A stretch of DNA of 64,000 nt, taken from Robiginitalea sediminis. Lineage in GTDB: Bacteria; Bacteroidota; Bacteroidia; Flavobacteriales; Flavobacteriaceae. Numbering within the stretch: the stretch's first letter is position 1; each line of letters starts with the position of its first letter. The stretch covers positions 186,001 through 250,000 of the forward strand of contig NZ_NGNR01000001.1 in the NCBI RefSeq assembly GCF_002198115.1, read 5' to 3'. The notes beneath the pieces are model-generated. The model was not told the DNA's origin and did no database searches. It worked only from the letters and a program-made list of their open reading frames with translations. A program made the translations under genes and the position numbers. This document shows, one piece after another, positions 44,444-53,761 of the stretch.

Positions 44444-45454
44444 TTATTTTACTTCGTACGTTTCGCCGGAGAAGAAGAGGTCGTCTGTTTTGGCATAGGG
44501 GGAATTGGCCTTTACATGACGGGTCTGGGCATCCTTTCGCTCTTCCAGGGTAACATCCTGGAAGCTTCGGATAATGCCCGTTACCAGCGGGTACTCCAGG
44601 CGCACCAGCATCTGGTGGAGGGTGGGGTCCTGCTCGTGGGCGTCGTGCACCAGGATATCCGCCTCGGTAATACCGTTTTCCCCAACGGTCACCACCTCGA
44701 GTTTCAGGCCGTTCAATACAAGTCCCTTGTCCCGGTCTTTACCGAAAATCATGGGCTCCCCGTGGCGTACGTGCAGCTGTTTGTCCTCGCGCACATTTTT
44801 GTCAGTAAAGGAGGTATAGCACCCGTCGTTGAAAATCACGCAGTTCTGCAACACCTCGATAAGGGTGGTTCCCTTGAAGGCCTCGGCGGCGATAAAAAGC
44901 TCCGTCATCTCCTTGGGGGTATTCCCGGCTGCCCTGGCAAAGAAGCGCGCCTGGGCGCCAATGGCCAGTTCCCCGGCCAGGAAAGGAGGCTGGGTGTTTC
45001 CATAGGGCGAGGACTTGGTTTTCTGCCCCACGGTCGAAGTGGGCGAAAACTGCCCTTTGGTAAGGCCGTAGATCCGGTTGTTGAACAGGATCATATTCAG
45101 GTCGATGTTGCGCCTGAGCACATGGATGAAATGGTTCCCGCCAATGGCCATGCTATCGCCGTCTCCGGTAATGACCCAGACGCTAAGGTCCGGGTTGGCC
45201 AGCTTTACCCCGGAAGCAATGGCCGGGGCCCTTCCGTGGATGCCATGCATCCCGTAGGTGTCCATGTAATAAGGGAACCGGGAGGAACATCCTATCCCGG
45301 AGATAAAGACCACATTTTCCTTGCGCACGCCCATCTCGGGGAGCGCCTTTTGCATAGCCCTGAGGATCACGTAATCGTCACAACCGGGGCACCAGCGCAC
45401 TTCCTGGTCGCTTGCAAAGTCTTTAAAGGTGTATTTCGGGGTTGTCGCTTCCAT
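44444..45454 (-). CDS. korB: 2-oxoglutarate:ferredoxin oxidoreductase, beta subunit
   Basis: A 336-residue TPP-binding subunit. WCPGCDDYVILRAM near residue 22 and the TPP/Mg motif GDGDSMAIGGNHF (about 98-110), followed by NNRIYGLTKGQ, define the beta subunit of 2-oxoacid:ferredoxin oxidoreductases. The KorB type, acting on 2-oxoglutarate, is favoured by the fused gamma-alpha partner next door. It makes succinyl-CoA, CO2 and reduced ferredoxin. It lies directly behind korA with a gap of three bases, so the two are co-transcribed. Confidence 0.92.
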   Translation of the reverse strand: MEATTPKYTFKDFASDQEVRWCPGCDDYVILRAMQKALPEMGVRKENVVFISGIGCSSRFPYYMDTYGMHGIHGRAPAIASGVKLANPDLSVWVITGDGDSMAIGGNHFIHVLRRNIDLNMILFNNRIYGLTKGQFSPTSTVGQKTKSSPYGNTQPPFLAGELAIGAQARFFARAAGNTPKEMTELFIAAEAFKGTTLIEVLQNCVIFNDGCYTSFTDKNVREDKQLHVRHGEPMIFGKDRDKGLVLNGLKLEVVTVGENGITEADILVHDAHEQDPTLHQMLVRLEYPLVTGIIRSFQDVTLEERKDAQTRHVKANSPYAKTDDLFFSGETYEVK

Positions 45455-45457
45455 AGC

Positions 45458-47317
45458 TCAGGCCAATAATTGTTTGAATTTCTGAATGAGTTCGTCATTG
45501 CCAAAAGGCAATCCCTGGATCTTGTTGTACTGGTGGAGTTCCAGCCCTTCGAAGTTCATCCGCAGGATACCGGCAAACTGGCCGGAGTTCAGTTCGCAGA
45601 CCAGGATCTTTTTGTACCGGCCCAGGACCTCCCGGGTATTCCGGGGCAGAGGGTTGATATAGTTAAAATGGACAAAGCCGAGGTTCTCGATCCCCTCATC
45701 GTGAAGCTGCTTGGCAGCGGTGTGCAGGGCGCCGTAAGTACCGCCCCAGCCTACCACCAGCAAGTCTCCCTCCTGGGCAAATTCCGGGACGATATCCGGG
45801 ATATTCTGTTGCACGCGGCAAATCTTCTCGGCCCGGATGTGTGTCATGTGCTCGTGGTTTTCGGGCACATAGGACACATTCCCGGTGGTGCCATCCTTTT
45901 CGAGCCCGCCTACCCGGTGCTCCATCCCGGGCGTACCTGGGATGGCCCATTGCCGGGCCAGGGTCGCCTCGTCCCGGAGGTAGGGCTGCCAGCCTTCCTC
46001 CGCTTCGCGCACTATGCGGTTGCGGATTTCCGGCATGTCATCTACCGAGCGGATTTTCCAGGGGGCCGACCCGTTGGCGATATACCCGTCGGTTAAGAGG
46101 ATTACCGGGGTCATGTGCTCCAGGGTGAGCCGCGCTGCCTCGTAGGCATAGTGGAAGCAGTTGGCGGGGGTACTGGCCGCAATCACAATGACCGGGCTCT
46201 CCCCGTTGCGGCCGTACATGGCCTGCATCAGGTCCGATTGCTCGGTTTTGGTGGGCAGGCCGGTGGAAGGGCCACCCCGCTGGACGTCCACAATGACCAG
46301 GGGGAGTTCCACCATCATGGCAAGCCCCAGCGCTTCCCCTTTCAGGGCAAGCCCCGGGCCGGAGGTGGTGGTAATGGCGAGGTTTCCGGCAAAGGAAGCC
46401 CCTATAGCCGAGGTAATCCCGGCAATCTCATCTTCGGCCTGGAAGGTTTTTACCCCGAAATGCTTGTGTTTGGCCAGCTCGTGGAGGATATCCGAAGCCG
46501 GGGTGATGGGATAAGAGCCCAGGAACAGGTCCAGGCCGGACTTTTCGGCTGCGGCCAGGAAGCCCCAGGCGGTAGCCGTATTCCCCATAATAACTCGGTA
46601 GGTCCCCTTTGCCATTTTTGCCGGGGCAATGGCATAGGAGTTCGGGATAAGCTCGAGGGTCTCCGAATAGTAATATCCGGCATTGAGGACCCGGGTGTTG
46701 GCCTCGATGAGGATGGGTTTGTTCTTGAACTTCTTGTTGAAAAAGGCAATGGTGTGTTCCGGGGAACGGTGGTACATCCAGTATACCATCCCCAGGGCGA
46801 ACATATTCTTGCTGCGGGTGATGGTCTTGTTGTCGAGCCCCTCGATGTCTTTCAGGGCCTCCTTGGTGAGGGAGGTCATGGCCACCTCTATGACCTGGTA
46901 ATTCTCCAGGCTGCCGTCTTCGAGGGGGTTGGAATCGTACTCCGCCTTTTCCAGGTTTTTCTTATTGAAGGAATCGGTATCCACGATAATGGTATGGCCG
47001 GGCTTCACCGCATACAGGTTGGTCTTGAGCCCGGCCGGGTTCATGGCGACCAAAAGGTCTACGTTGTCTCCCGGGGTACTGACCTCAATACTCCCTATGT
47101 GCACCTGAAACCCGGAGACCCCGTAGAGGCTGCCCTGGGGGGCGCGGATTTCGGAGGGGTAGTTGGGGAAGGTGGCCACGTCATTGCCGAACATGGCGGA
47201 CGTATCGGAAAACTGGGTTCCGGTCAGCTGCATGCCGTCTCCGGAATCGCCCACGAATCGGACGACTACATGTTCCAGGGATTCGATATCCCTGAGTTCT
47301 TTTTCTAAGGGGATCAT
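45458..47317 (-). CDS. korA: 2-oxoglutarate:ferredoxin oxidoreductase, fused gamma-alpha subunit
   Basis: A 619-residue protein. The first 200 residues are the gamma domain (VRFVGDSGDGMQLTG), and the rest is the alpha domain with the pyrimidine-binding region (SYPITPASDILHELA near 271-285) and MTPVILLTDGYIANGSAPW. This fusion is typical of KorA in Bacteroidota and other aerobic or microaerobic bacteria, where it runs the TCA cycle without 2-oxoglutarate dehydrogenase. The ferredoxin it reduces could be the one encoded divergently at 47476. Confidence 0.93.
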   Translation of the reverse strand: MIPLEKELRDIESLEHVVVRFVGDSGDGMQLTGTQFSDTSAMFGNDVATFPNYPSEIRAPQGSLYGVSGFQVHIGSIEVSTPGDNVDLLVAMNPAGLKTNLYAVKPGHTIIVDTDSFNKKNLEKAEYDSNPLEDGSLENYQVIEVAMTSLTKEALKDIEGLDNKTITRSKNMFALGMVYWMYHRSPEHTIAFFNKKFKNKPILIEANTRVLNAGYYYSETLELIPNSYAIAPAKMAKGTYRVIMGNTATAWGFLAAAEKSGLDLFLGSYPITPASDILHELAKHKHFGVKTFQAEDEIAGITSAIGASFAGNLAITTTSGPGLALKGEALGLAMMVELPLVIVDVQRGGPSTGLPTKTEQSDLMQAMYGRNGESPVIVIAASTPANCFHYAYEAARLTLEHMTPVILLTDGYIANGSAPWKIRSVDDMPEIRNRIVREAEEGWQPYLRDEATLARQWAIPGTPGMEHRVGGLEKDGTTGNVSYVPENHEHMTHIRAEKICRVQQNIPDIVPEFAQEGDLLVVGWGGTYGALHTAAKQLHDEGIENLGFVHFNYINPLPRNTREVLGRYKKILVCELNSGQFAGILRMNFEGLELHQYNKIQGLPFGNDELIQKFKQLLA

Positions 47318-47475
47318 GGGCTACAATTCTTAGGTTTTATCCTATTAATTACTACAACATCAAATAGGTAGCACTAAATATACCATGGCCCGGGCGGACA
47401 AATCCTGATTTTTGTCATTAAATGGGTGGGGAGGACCGCCTACTTTTAGGGTTCAACAAATAAATCCGGAAAGCC

Positions 47476-47829
47476 ATGGCTATTATTATTACCGATGAGT
47501 GCATCAACTGCGACGCCTGTATCTCAGAATGCCCGAACAACGCCATCTACGAACCCGGCGATGAGTGGACCTACGCCGATGAAACCGCCCTTAGCGGTAC
47601 TGTGAGCCTGCCCTCAACGGGCGAAGAGGTCGACGCCGATGCATCCAACGAGGCCCTCTCCGATGAATTCTACTATATCGTGCCGGATAAGTGCACCGAA
47701 TGCAAGGGCTTCCACGATGAGCCTCAGTGCGCTTCCGTTTGCCCGGTAGACTGCTGTGTCCCGGACGACAACCACGTAGAGAACGAATCCCAGCTCCTGG
47801 CCAAGAAAGCCTGGCTGCACGGAGAATAA
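47476..47829 (+). CDS. 2[4Fe-4S] ferredoxin of the Allochromatium/YfhL type
   Basis: A 117-residue acidic ferredoxin. The first cluster motif is [12 protein letters not shown] (about 9-20). The second is split by a spacer ([18 protein letters not shown]), characteristic of the YfhL/Allochromatium class with very low and unequal cluster potentials. An acidic stretch of about 50 residues rich in Asp, Glu and Ser lies between the two clusters and is longer than in the classical proteins. It is flanked by korA (divergent) and the pyruvate:ferredoxin oxidoreductase gene, so it is the obvious carrier from both enzymes to Rnf. Confidence 0.9.
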   Translation: MAIIITDECINCDACISECPNNAIYEPGDEWTYADETALSGTVSLPSTGEEVDADASNEALSDEFYYIVPDKCTECKGFHDEPQCASVCPVDCCVPDDNHVENESQLLAKKAWLHGE

Positions 47830-47992
47830 CACCTGTCATATAATTCAGGGCGTTTAACCCTTCCTCGTAATACCTGGGCCCAAACTGTGTGCTCCTGGCA
47901 TTGTCAGCCCTGATAAATATCATGTTCTGAGCGCTTTAGAGCATGTACATTTAAAGGTGTCAAAACATAAATCCCAACAGAACCACGATCTT

Positions 47993-48013
47993 CCCCGGAA
48001 GGGGAGTCCGGGG
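47993..48013 (+). promoter_or_regulatory. Leader hairpin upstream of nifJ
   Basis: CCCCGGA (47993-47999) pairs perfectly with TCCGGGG (48007-48013) around a 7-base loop, ending 37 bp before the nifJ start codon. No T-tract follows, so it is not a terminator. It could be a stabilising or regulatory leader stem. The rest of the 221-bp gap shows only a weak -7-like TACATTTA at 47946-47953. Confidence 0.35.
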
Positions 48014-48050
48014 CCTGACAGGTGCTTTAGAATATAACATCCTATCCGTC

Positions 48051-51000
48051 ATGAAAAAAGAATTCCCAAAACTCATTTGCGACGCGAATGAAGCGGTAGC
48101 GCGAATTGCACATAAAACCAACGAGGTCTGTGCCATCTACCCTATTACGCCGGCTTCCCCCATGGGCGAGCACGTAGACGTCTTCAGTGCCCAGGGCAAA
48201 ACGAATATCTGGGGCAACGTACCCAAAATCGTCGAGATGCAGAGCGAGGGCGGGGCGGCCGGAGCCGTCCACGGCTCCCTGCAGGCCGGGGCCCTGACCA
48301 CCACCTTCACGGCTTCCCAGGGCCTGTTGCTGATGATCCCCAACCTGTATAAAATCGCCGGGGAATTGCTTCCAGGCGTCATCCATATTGCCGCCCGGAC
48401 TGTGGCCACACATGCGCTCTCCATTTTCGGGGACCATTCTGACGTGATGGCTGCCCGGCAGACCGGATTCTCCATGCTTTTCGGCGGATCGGTGCAGGAA
48501 GCCATGGACTTTGCGCTCATCGCGCAGTCTGCCACCCTGAAAACCCGGGTGCCCTTCTTGAACGTATTTGACGGGTTCCGCACCTCCCACGAAATTTCAA
48601 AAATTGACGCCATCCCGGATGATATTATCCGGGACATGATGCCAGAAGAGGCCATCATGGCGCACAAAGAGCGTTCTATGGACCCGGACCACCCGGTAGT
48701 CCGGGGTACCTCCCAGAACCCTGACGTGTTCTTCCAGGCTCGGGAAGCGGCCAATACCTATTACCAGAAGGTGCCGGGCGTGGTCCAGGAAACCATGGAT
48801 GAATTTTACCGCCACACCGGCAGGAAGTACAGCCTTTTCGACTATGTCGGTCACCCGGAAGCGGAAAAAATAATCGTGATCATGGGTTCAGGTCAGGGAC
48901 CCGTCATAGAAGCGGTGAACACCCTGGTTGGCCAGGGGGAACGGGTAGGAGCCCTTATCGTCCGGTTGTACCGGCCGTTCTCCATTTCCCACTTTATCGA
49001 AGCTTTGCCGGAAACCGTGAAGCAGGTAGCCGTCCTGGACCGCACCAAGGAACCGGGAAGTACAGGGGAACCCCTCTACCTGGACGTGATGGCAGCTTTC
49101 AGGGAAAGCAAGCGCCAGATGCCGCAGATCATCGGCGGCCGCTACGGGCTTTCCAGCAAGGAATTCGACCCCGCCATGGTTAAGGCGGTCTACGACGAAC
49201 TCGATAAGCCCGAACCTAAAAACCACTTTACGGTGGGCATCCAGGACGACGTTACCCATACCAGCCTGGAGGTTGGCCCGCGCCTGCAGACCCTCAAAAG
49301 CACGTTTAACTGTATGTTCTACGGCCTGGGGTCCGACGGTACGGTTGGGGCCAACAAAAACTCCATCAAAATCATTGGCGAAACCACAGACAATTATGTC
49401 CAGGGGTATTTCGTCTACGACTCCAAGAAAGCCGGGGCGCAAACCGTATCCCACCTGCGTTTCGGACCGGAGCCCATCCGCTCTACTTACCTCATCCACC
49501 AGGCCGATTTTATCGCCTGCCACCAGTTCAACTTCATCGAGAAGTACGACCTTCTTAATAACATCAAGAAAGGCGGTACCTTCCTGTTGAACTCCCCGTT
49601 CGACAAAACGGAAATCTGGGACAAACTGCCCCGGAAAATGCAAGAGGAAATCGTGGAAAACCAATTGGATTTCTACGTGATAGATGCCACGGCAGTGGCA
49701 CAGCAGGCGAAACTCGGCAAACGGACCAATACCGTGTTGCAAACCTGCTTCTTTGCCATTTCCGGCATCCTGCCCAAGGATGAGGCCATCCAGAAAATAA
49801 AGGATGCCATCGTGAAAACCTATTCCCACAAAGGGGATAAAATCGTGCAGATGAACTTCAAGGCGGTGGATACCTCCCTGGAGAACCTGCAAAAGGTGGA
49901 CTACCCGGAACAGATTACCAACGACCGCGGCCTGAAGCCCATGATGACCGGCACAGACGACCCGTTTGTTATGGAAATCCTCGGTAAGATCCTCGCGGGT
50001 AAGGGAGACGAACTCCCGGTTAGCGCATTCCCGGTAGATGGTACTTTCCCGACCGGAACCTCCCAGTACGAGAAACGCGGTATTGCCAATTTCATCCCGG
50101 TTTGGGACGATGAAAGCCTCTGTACGCAGTGCAACAAGTGTGTGGCCATCTGCCCGCATGCCGCCATCCGGGCCAAGGTAGTGCCCAACGACATGCTGGA
50201 AGGGGCACCTGCAGACCTGAAGTCCGCCCCTGCCAAGGGACGGCCATTCGATGCCAAGACCGAATCCTATATCCTCCAGGTCTCGCCTGAGGACTGTACG
50301 GGTTGCGATCTCTGCGTGGCGGTTTGCCCGGCAGAAAGCAAGGAGATCGAGAACTTCAAGGCCATCAACATGCGACCGAAGCTCGATGTGGCTGCGGTGG
50401 AGAACAAGCATTGGGACTACTTTGCCCAGTTGCCCGAATACGACCGTACCGCCCTGCAGATTACCAACGTCAAGGGATCCCAATTCCTGGAGCCGCTCTT
50501 TGAATTCTCCGGCGCCTGCTCCGGATGCGGGGAAACGCCCTATATCAAAATGCTAACCCAGCTTTATGGGGACAGCATTATGATTGCCAATGCCACCGGT
50601 TGTTCTTCCATCTATGGCGGCAACCTGCCCACTACCCCTTATAAGACCAATAAGGATGGGCGCGGACCGGCGTGGGCCAATTCCCTCTTCGAGGACAACG
50701 CCGAATTCGGATATGGTATGAAACTGGCGCTGAACAAGAAACAGGAGATTGCAGCCGGCCTCCTTGCCGAGCTCAAGCCCCTGGTAGGGGAAGCCCTGGT
50801 GACAGCTATCCTGGAGAACCCCGAACAGGACGAAACCCAGCGCAGCCAAAAATTCGAAGACATCGCCTCCCTGAAGCAACTCCTGCAGGGTAGCGAAGAC
50901 CCGAAAGCGCAGAAACTCCTGCGGTTGACGGAATACCTGCGCCGGAAGGCTGTTTGGGTAGTAGGCGGCGACGGCTGGGCCTATGATATCGGCTACGGTG

Positions 51001-51581
51001 GCCTGGACCACGTCCTGGCATCCGGGGAAGACATCAATGTTATGGTCCTCGATACCGAAGTCTATTCCAACACCGGAGGCCAGACCTCCAAGGCAACTCC
51101 CCTGGGGGCAAGCGCCAAGTTCTCCGTTTCCGGAAAACGCACCGGCAAGAAAAGCCTGGCGCTGCAGGCCATCTCCTACGAGAATGTTTATGTAGCCCAG
51201 GTAGCCATCGGCGCCAAGGATATGCAGACCCTGAGAGCTATCGAAGAGGCTGCAGCCTACCCGGGCCCGTCCCTTATCGTAGCGTACTCTCACTGCGGGG
51301 AACACGGGTATGACCTGAAGGACGGAGCCATGCACCAGCAGAAAGCGGTAGAAACCGGCTACTGGCCGCTCTTCCGCTTCGATCCTTCCAAGCCGAAAGG
51401 CAAGAAGTTTAAACTGGACTCCCAACAGCCCAGCGTCCCGGTAGACGAGTTTATGTATATCGAAACGCGCTTCAAACGGGTGGTCAAGGAAAATGCCGCC
51501 GTTGGGGAAGCCCTGCTGAAAGAAGCCCAGGAAGAGGTGGATACCCGTTGGGAACGCCTCGATTTATTCAGAAATATGTAA
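48051..51581 (+). CDS. nifJ: Pyruvate:ferredoxin (flavodoxin) oxidoreductase
   Basis: A 1,176-residue single-chain PFOR, the usual length for the family. Domains in order: pyrimidine-binding (AIYPITPASPMGEHVD near residue 27), transketolase-C-like, gamma domain (GLGSDGTVGANKNSIK near 425), two [4Fe-4S] motifs (CTQCNKCVAICP near 692-703 and CTGCDLCVAVCP near 748-759), and the C-terminal TPP domain (SGACSGCGETPY near 820, NATGCSSIYGG near 845). It oxidises pyruvate with CoA to acetyl-CoA and CO2 and reduces ferredoxin. In a probably aerobic flavobacterium this suggests low-oxygen metabolism or gluconeogenic use in reverse. A strong stem follows its stop. Confidence 0.95.
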   Translation: MKKEFPKLICDANEAVARIAHKTNEVCAIYPITPASPMGEHVDVFSAQGKTNIWGNVPKIVEMQSEGGAAGAVHGSLQAGALTTTFTASQGLLLMIPNLYKIAGELLPGVIHIAARTVATHALSIFGDHSDVMAARQTGFSMLFGGSVQEAMDFALIAQSATLKTRVPFLNVFDGFRTSHEISKIDAIPDDIIRDMMPEEAIMAHKERSMDPDHPVVRGTSQNPDVFFQAREAANTYYQKVPGVVQETMDEFYRHTGRKYSLFDYVGHPEAEKIIVIMGSGQGPVIEAVNTLVGQGERVGALIVRLYRPFSISHFIEALPETVKQVAVLDRTKEPGSTGEPLYLDVMAAFRESKRQMPQIIGGRYGLSSKEFDPAMVKAVYDELDKPEPKNHFTVGIQDDVTHTSLEVGPRLQTLKSTFNCMFYGLGSDGTVGANKNSIKIIGETTDNYVQGYFVYDSKKAGAQTVSHLRFGPEPIRSTYLIHQADFIACHQFNFIEKYDLLNNIKKGGTFLLNSPFDKTEIWDKLPRKMQEEIVENQLDFYVIDATAVAQQAKLGKRTNTVLQTCFFAISGILPKDEAIQKIKDAIVKTYSHKGDKIVQMNFKAVDTSLENLQKVDYPEQITNDRGLKPMMTGTDDPFVMEILGKILAGKGDELPVSAFPVDGTFPTGTSQYEKRGIANFIPVWDDESLCTQCNKCVAICPHAAIRAKVVPNDMLEGAPADLKSAPAKGRPFDAKTESYILQVSPEDCTGCDLCVAVCPAESKEIENFKAINMRPKLDVAAVENKHWDYFAQLPEYDRTALQITNVKGSQFLEPLFEFSGACSGCGETPYIKMLTQLYGDSIMIANATGCSSIYGGNLPTTPYKTNKDGRGPAWANSLFEDNAEFGYGMKLALNKKQEIAAGLLAELKPLVGEALVTAILENPEQDETQRSQKFEDIASLKQLLQGSEDPKAQKLLRLTEYLRRKAVWVVGGDGWAYDIGYGGLDHVLASGEDINVMVLDTEVYSNTGGQTSKATPLGASAKFSVSGKRTGKKSLALQAISYENVYVAQVAIGAKDMQTLRAIEEAAAYPGPSLIVAYSHCGEHGYDLKDGAMHQQKAVETGYWPLFRFDPSKPKGKKFKLDSQQPSVPVDEFMYIETRFKRVVKENAAVGEALLKEAQEEVDTRWERLDLFRNM

Positions 51582-51595
51582 CCCGGCAAAAAGCC

Positions 51596-51621
51596 CCCCG
51601 GGCCGGCCAGCCGGCCCGGGG
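51596..51621 (+). terminator. GC-rich hairpin after nifJ
   Basis: An 11-bp perfect stem (CCCCGGGCCGG at 51596-51606 with CCGGCCCGGGG at 51611-51621, loop CCAG), 14 bp after the nifJ stop. There is no T-run after it, so it may be a weak terminator or an mRNA 3'-end stabiliser, and the next gene may be read through. Confidence 0.6.
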
Positions 51622-51638
51622 TCTAAAACGCATTGACC

Positions 51639-52016
51639 ATGAAAGAGCAAGCCCGCAAAATGTTCGAGATGGCCATCCGGAAATTACGGGAAGCCAACGA
51701 CGAACTCTGCAGACCCGAAGAGGATGTAGTCCGCGCCCTGGTCTGCAGCAATGCCCACGCCGCCATTGAACACTACCTGAAAGGGTACCTGATGCTGCAT
51801 TCGGTTAGCCCGGAGGAAGAAGCCTCCATTGACGGGATGTACCAGCAGTGCAAGGCCATAAACCGGCACTTTGAGGAAGTACACCTTTCAGGGTTCCAGT
51901 GCAACGCACACAAGGACGAGTCCCGGTTCCACAACGAACCCTCGGAGCTCTCGCGCTGCTTCGACATCGCAGACAGCCTGGACACGTTCCTCAGACGGGA
52001 ACAGGTCCTCGCCTGA
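51639..52016 (+). CDS. Small HEPN-like helical protein
   Basis: A 125-residue all-helical protein. It opens with KEQARKMFEMAIRKLREAND, followed by SNAHAAIEHYLKGYLML, the typical HEPN pattern (a His-containing second helix leading into a lipophilic helix). The RxxxxH nuclease-style motif of toxin HEPNs is not evident, so this is probably a structural or nucleotide-binding HEPN. No nucleotidyltransferase (MNT) partner is next to it. The start is the ATG at 51639, with a TTG two codons earlier as an alternative. Confidence 0.5.
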   Translation: MKEQARKMFEMAIRKLREANDELCRPEEDVVRALVCSNAHAAIEHYLKGYLMLHSVSPEEEASIDGMYQQCKAINRHFEEVHLSGFQCNAHKDESRFHNEPSELSRCFDIADSLDTFLRREQVLA

Positions 52017-52048
52017 AACCTGAAATTCAGTATGGGGTCCGTTTTTAG

Positions 52049-52387
52049 CTAGGATCCTTCAGGGGCCAATTCCACCTGCAGGCCGTTGAGTTTATCGGTA
52101 AGGTGGATCTGGCAACCCAGCCGGCTCTTGTCGTTTACGAAAAACGCCTCGGACAGCATGGCCTCCTCCTCGTCGGATTTGTCCGGCAACTGATGGGGGC
52201 TAAGTACGTAGCACTGGCAACTGGCGCACATGGCCATCCCGCCACACACCCCAATGGTGCCTTCCGGGGCCAGTTCATAGGCCCGGACCAGTTCCATAAG
52301 GTTCATGTTGAGGTCCGTGGGAGCCTCTATCTGGTGGGGTTTTCCCTGGCGGTCAATAATGGTCACCTGGATGTCGCGCATAGTCAT
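52049..52387 (-). CDS. [2Fe-2S] ferredoxin, adrenodoxin type
   Basis: A 112-residue ferredoxin. The cluster motif CGGMAMCASC (Cys-x5-Cys-x2-Cys, about 48-57) plus a later Cys in RLGCQIHL (about 91) is the adrenodoxin/putidaredoxin arrangement. Downstream of a flavoprotein reductase gene (17 bp), it is the likely partner of that enzyme, forming an electron chain for a hydroxylase or desaturase, or for assembly of Fe-S proteins. An ATG two codons in (52381) is an alternative start. Confidence 0.9.
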   Translation of the reverse strand: MTMRDIQVTIIDRQGKPHQIEAPTDLNMNLMELVRAYELAPEGTIGVCGGMAMCASCQCYVLSPHQLPDKSDEEEAMLSEAFFVNDKSRLGCQIHLTDKLNGLQVELAPEGS

Positions 52388-52404
52388 ACGTGCCTTTTTC
52401 CGTT

Positions 52405-53466
52405 TTAGTCAATGGGTTTTACCACGGCCTTGGGGGCCTCCCGCTTACTGCCGTCGAAACCGTGGATCCCGCCCACGGTGGTATACTTCATCACATACCT
52501 GCGTTCCGGGTATATTCGCTGGTAAGCACTCTGGCACATCAGGGTAGCCTCGTGGAAGCCGCACAGAATCAGTTTGAGTTTCCCCGGATAGGTATTCACA
52601 TCCCCAATGGCGTAGATGCCGGGGATGTTGGTCTGGTAATCCAGGGTGTTGTCTACCCGGATGGCATTTTTCTCGATCTCAAGCCCCCATTCAGCGATAG
52701 GCCCCAACTTGGGGGAGAGCCCAAAAAGGGGGATAAAGGCGTCGGTTTCCAAGTGGAGTTCCCGAGGGTCTTCCCCTGCCATCCGGATGCCGAGGGCTTC
52801 CAGGCGGCCGTTGCCCGAGAGGGAGACCACCTCTGCAGGGGTAACCAGCTGGATCTGCCCCTTCCGTTTGAGTTGCTGTACTTTTTCGACCGAATCCAGT
52901 GCCCCCCGGAATTCGTTTCTGCGGTGTACCAGTATTACCGATTCGGCTATTTCGGCCAGGTAGATGCTCCAGTCCAGGGCAGAATCGCCCCCACCGGCAA
53001 TGACCACTTTCTTGCCCGCATACTCCTCCGGGTTGCGGATCATGTAGGCCACGCCTTTGCCCTCGTAGGTTTCTAGATTATCCAGCAGGGGCTTTCTGGG
53101 CTCAAAACTGCCCAACCCTCCTGCTATGGCCACGACCGGAGCCTTATGCCTGGTGCCTTCGCTGGTTGTGACAATAAAGGTCCCGTCCTCCTGGGGTTCT
53201 ATGGTTTCTGCCCGTTCCCCCAGGGTAAAACCGGGCTGGAACGGACGAATCTGCTCCATGAGGTTATCCACCAATTCCCCGGCCAGGACTTCGGGAAAAC
53301 CCGGGATGTCGTAGATGGGTTTCTTGGGGTAGATTTCAGCCAGTTGGCCTCCCGGCTGGGGAAGGGCGTCAATCAGGTGACAGCGCAATTGGAGCAAGCC
53401 AGCCTCGAAAACGGCAAAAAGCCCCGTGGGGCCTGCTCCTATGATCAAGATGTCCGTTTTAATCAT
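52405..53466 (-). CDS. Thioredoxin-reductase-type ferredoxin--NADP reductase
   Basis: A 353-residue flavoprotein. It has the FAD motif GAGPTGL (about 9-15), the NADPH-domain motif GGGDSALDW (about 161-169), and the GDVNTYPGKLKLILCG C-terminal FAD block of TrxR-like FNRs. The CxxC of true thioredoxin reductases is absent, so it is a ferredoxin/flavodoxin reductase. It belongs with the [2Fe-2S] ferredoxin that follows it. The window codes for both this NADPH route and Rnf, linking ferredoxin to both NADPH and NADH pools. Confidence 0.88.
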   Translation of the reverse strand: MIKTDILIIGAGPTGLFAVFEAGLLQLRCHLIDALPQPGGQLAEIYPKKPIYDIPGFPEVLAGELVDNLMEQIRPFQPGFTLGERAETIEPQEDGTFIVTTSEGTRHKAPVVAIAGGLGSFEPRKPLLDNLETYEGKGVAYMIRNPEEYAGKKVVIAGGGDSALDWSIYLAEIAESVILVHRRNEFRGALDSVEKVQQLKRKGQIQLVTPAEVVSLSGNGRLEALGIRMAGEDPRELHLETDAFIPLFGLSPKLGPIAEWGLEIEKNAIRVDNTLDYQTNIPGIYAIGDVNTYPGKLKLILCGFHEATLMCQSAYQRIYPERRYVMKYTTVGGIHGFDGSKREAPKAVVKPID

Positions 53467-53515
53467 TCGGATAATGTCTTAATACTGGCTGGTTGTAAGA
53501 AGGAAATAACAGGTC

Positions 53516-53761
53516 TTAACTGACATTGACGACCTGTTCAATTTGGGGGGCGTGCTTTTTGATGGTCATTTCCACGCCGCTTTTAAGCGTCATCTGGTTT
53601 ACCGAACAGCCTACACAGGTCCCCTCGAGGCGTACCCGTACCGTCTTGCCGTCATCGATGGATACCAGGGAAATATCGCCTCCGTCGCTCTGGAGGAACG
53701 GACGGATTTCCTGAAGGGCGTCCTCTACCTTGGTTTGTAATTCCTGCGCTGTCATAACCAT
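53516..53761 (-). CDS. Nfu-type Fe-S scaffold protein (NifU C-terminal domain)
   Basis: An 81-residue protein with the NifU-C motif GTCVGCSVNQMTL (CxxC, about 57-60), which holds and delivers a [4Fe-4S] cluster. The frame is open further upstream, but the ATG at 53761 overlaps the mrp stop (TAATG), so this is the coupled start; MTAQEL at 53755 is an alternative. It is the second gene of an Fe-S maturation pair with mrp and sits between it and the ferredoxin reductase, in a region full of Fe-S proteins. Confidence 0.9.
   Translation of the reverse strand: MVMTAQELQTKVEDALQEIRPFLQSDGGDISLVSIDDGKTVRVRLEGTCVGCSVNQMTLKSGVEMTIKKHAPQIEQVVNVS

Noticed and set aside
48888-50483. 531-codon open frame antisense to nifJ
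   Set aside because: The sense strand encodes an unmistakable PFOR with all motifs; the antisense translation shows nothing.
51596-51621. Hairpin after nifJ as an unquestioned Rho-independent terminator
   Set aside because: There is no U-tract after the stem, so it was listed with lower confidence as a possible 3'-end stabiliser.
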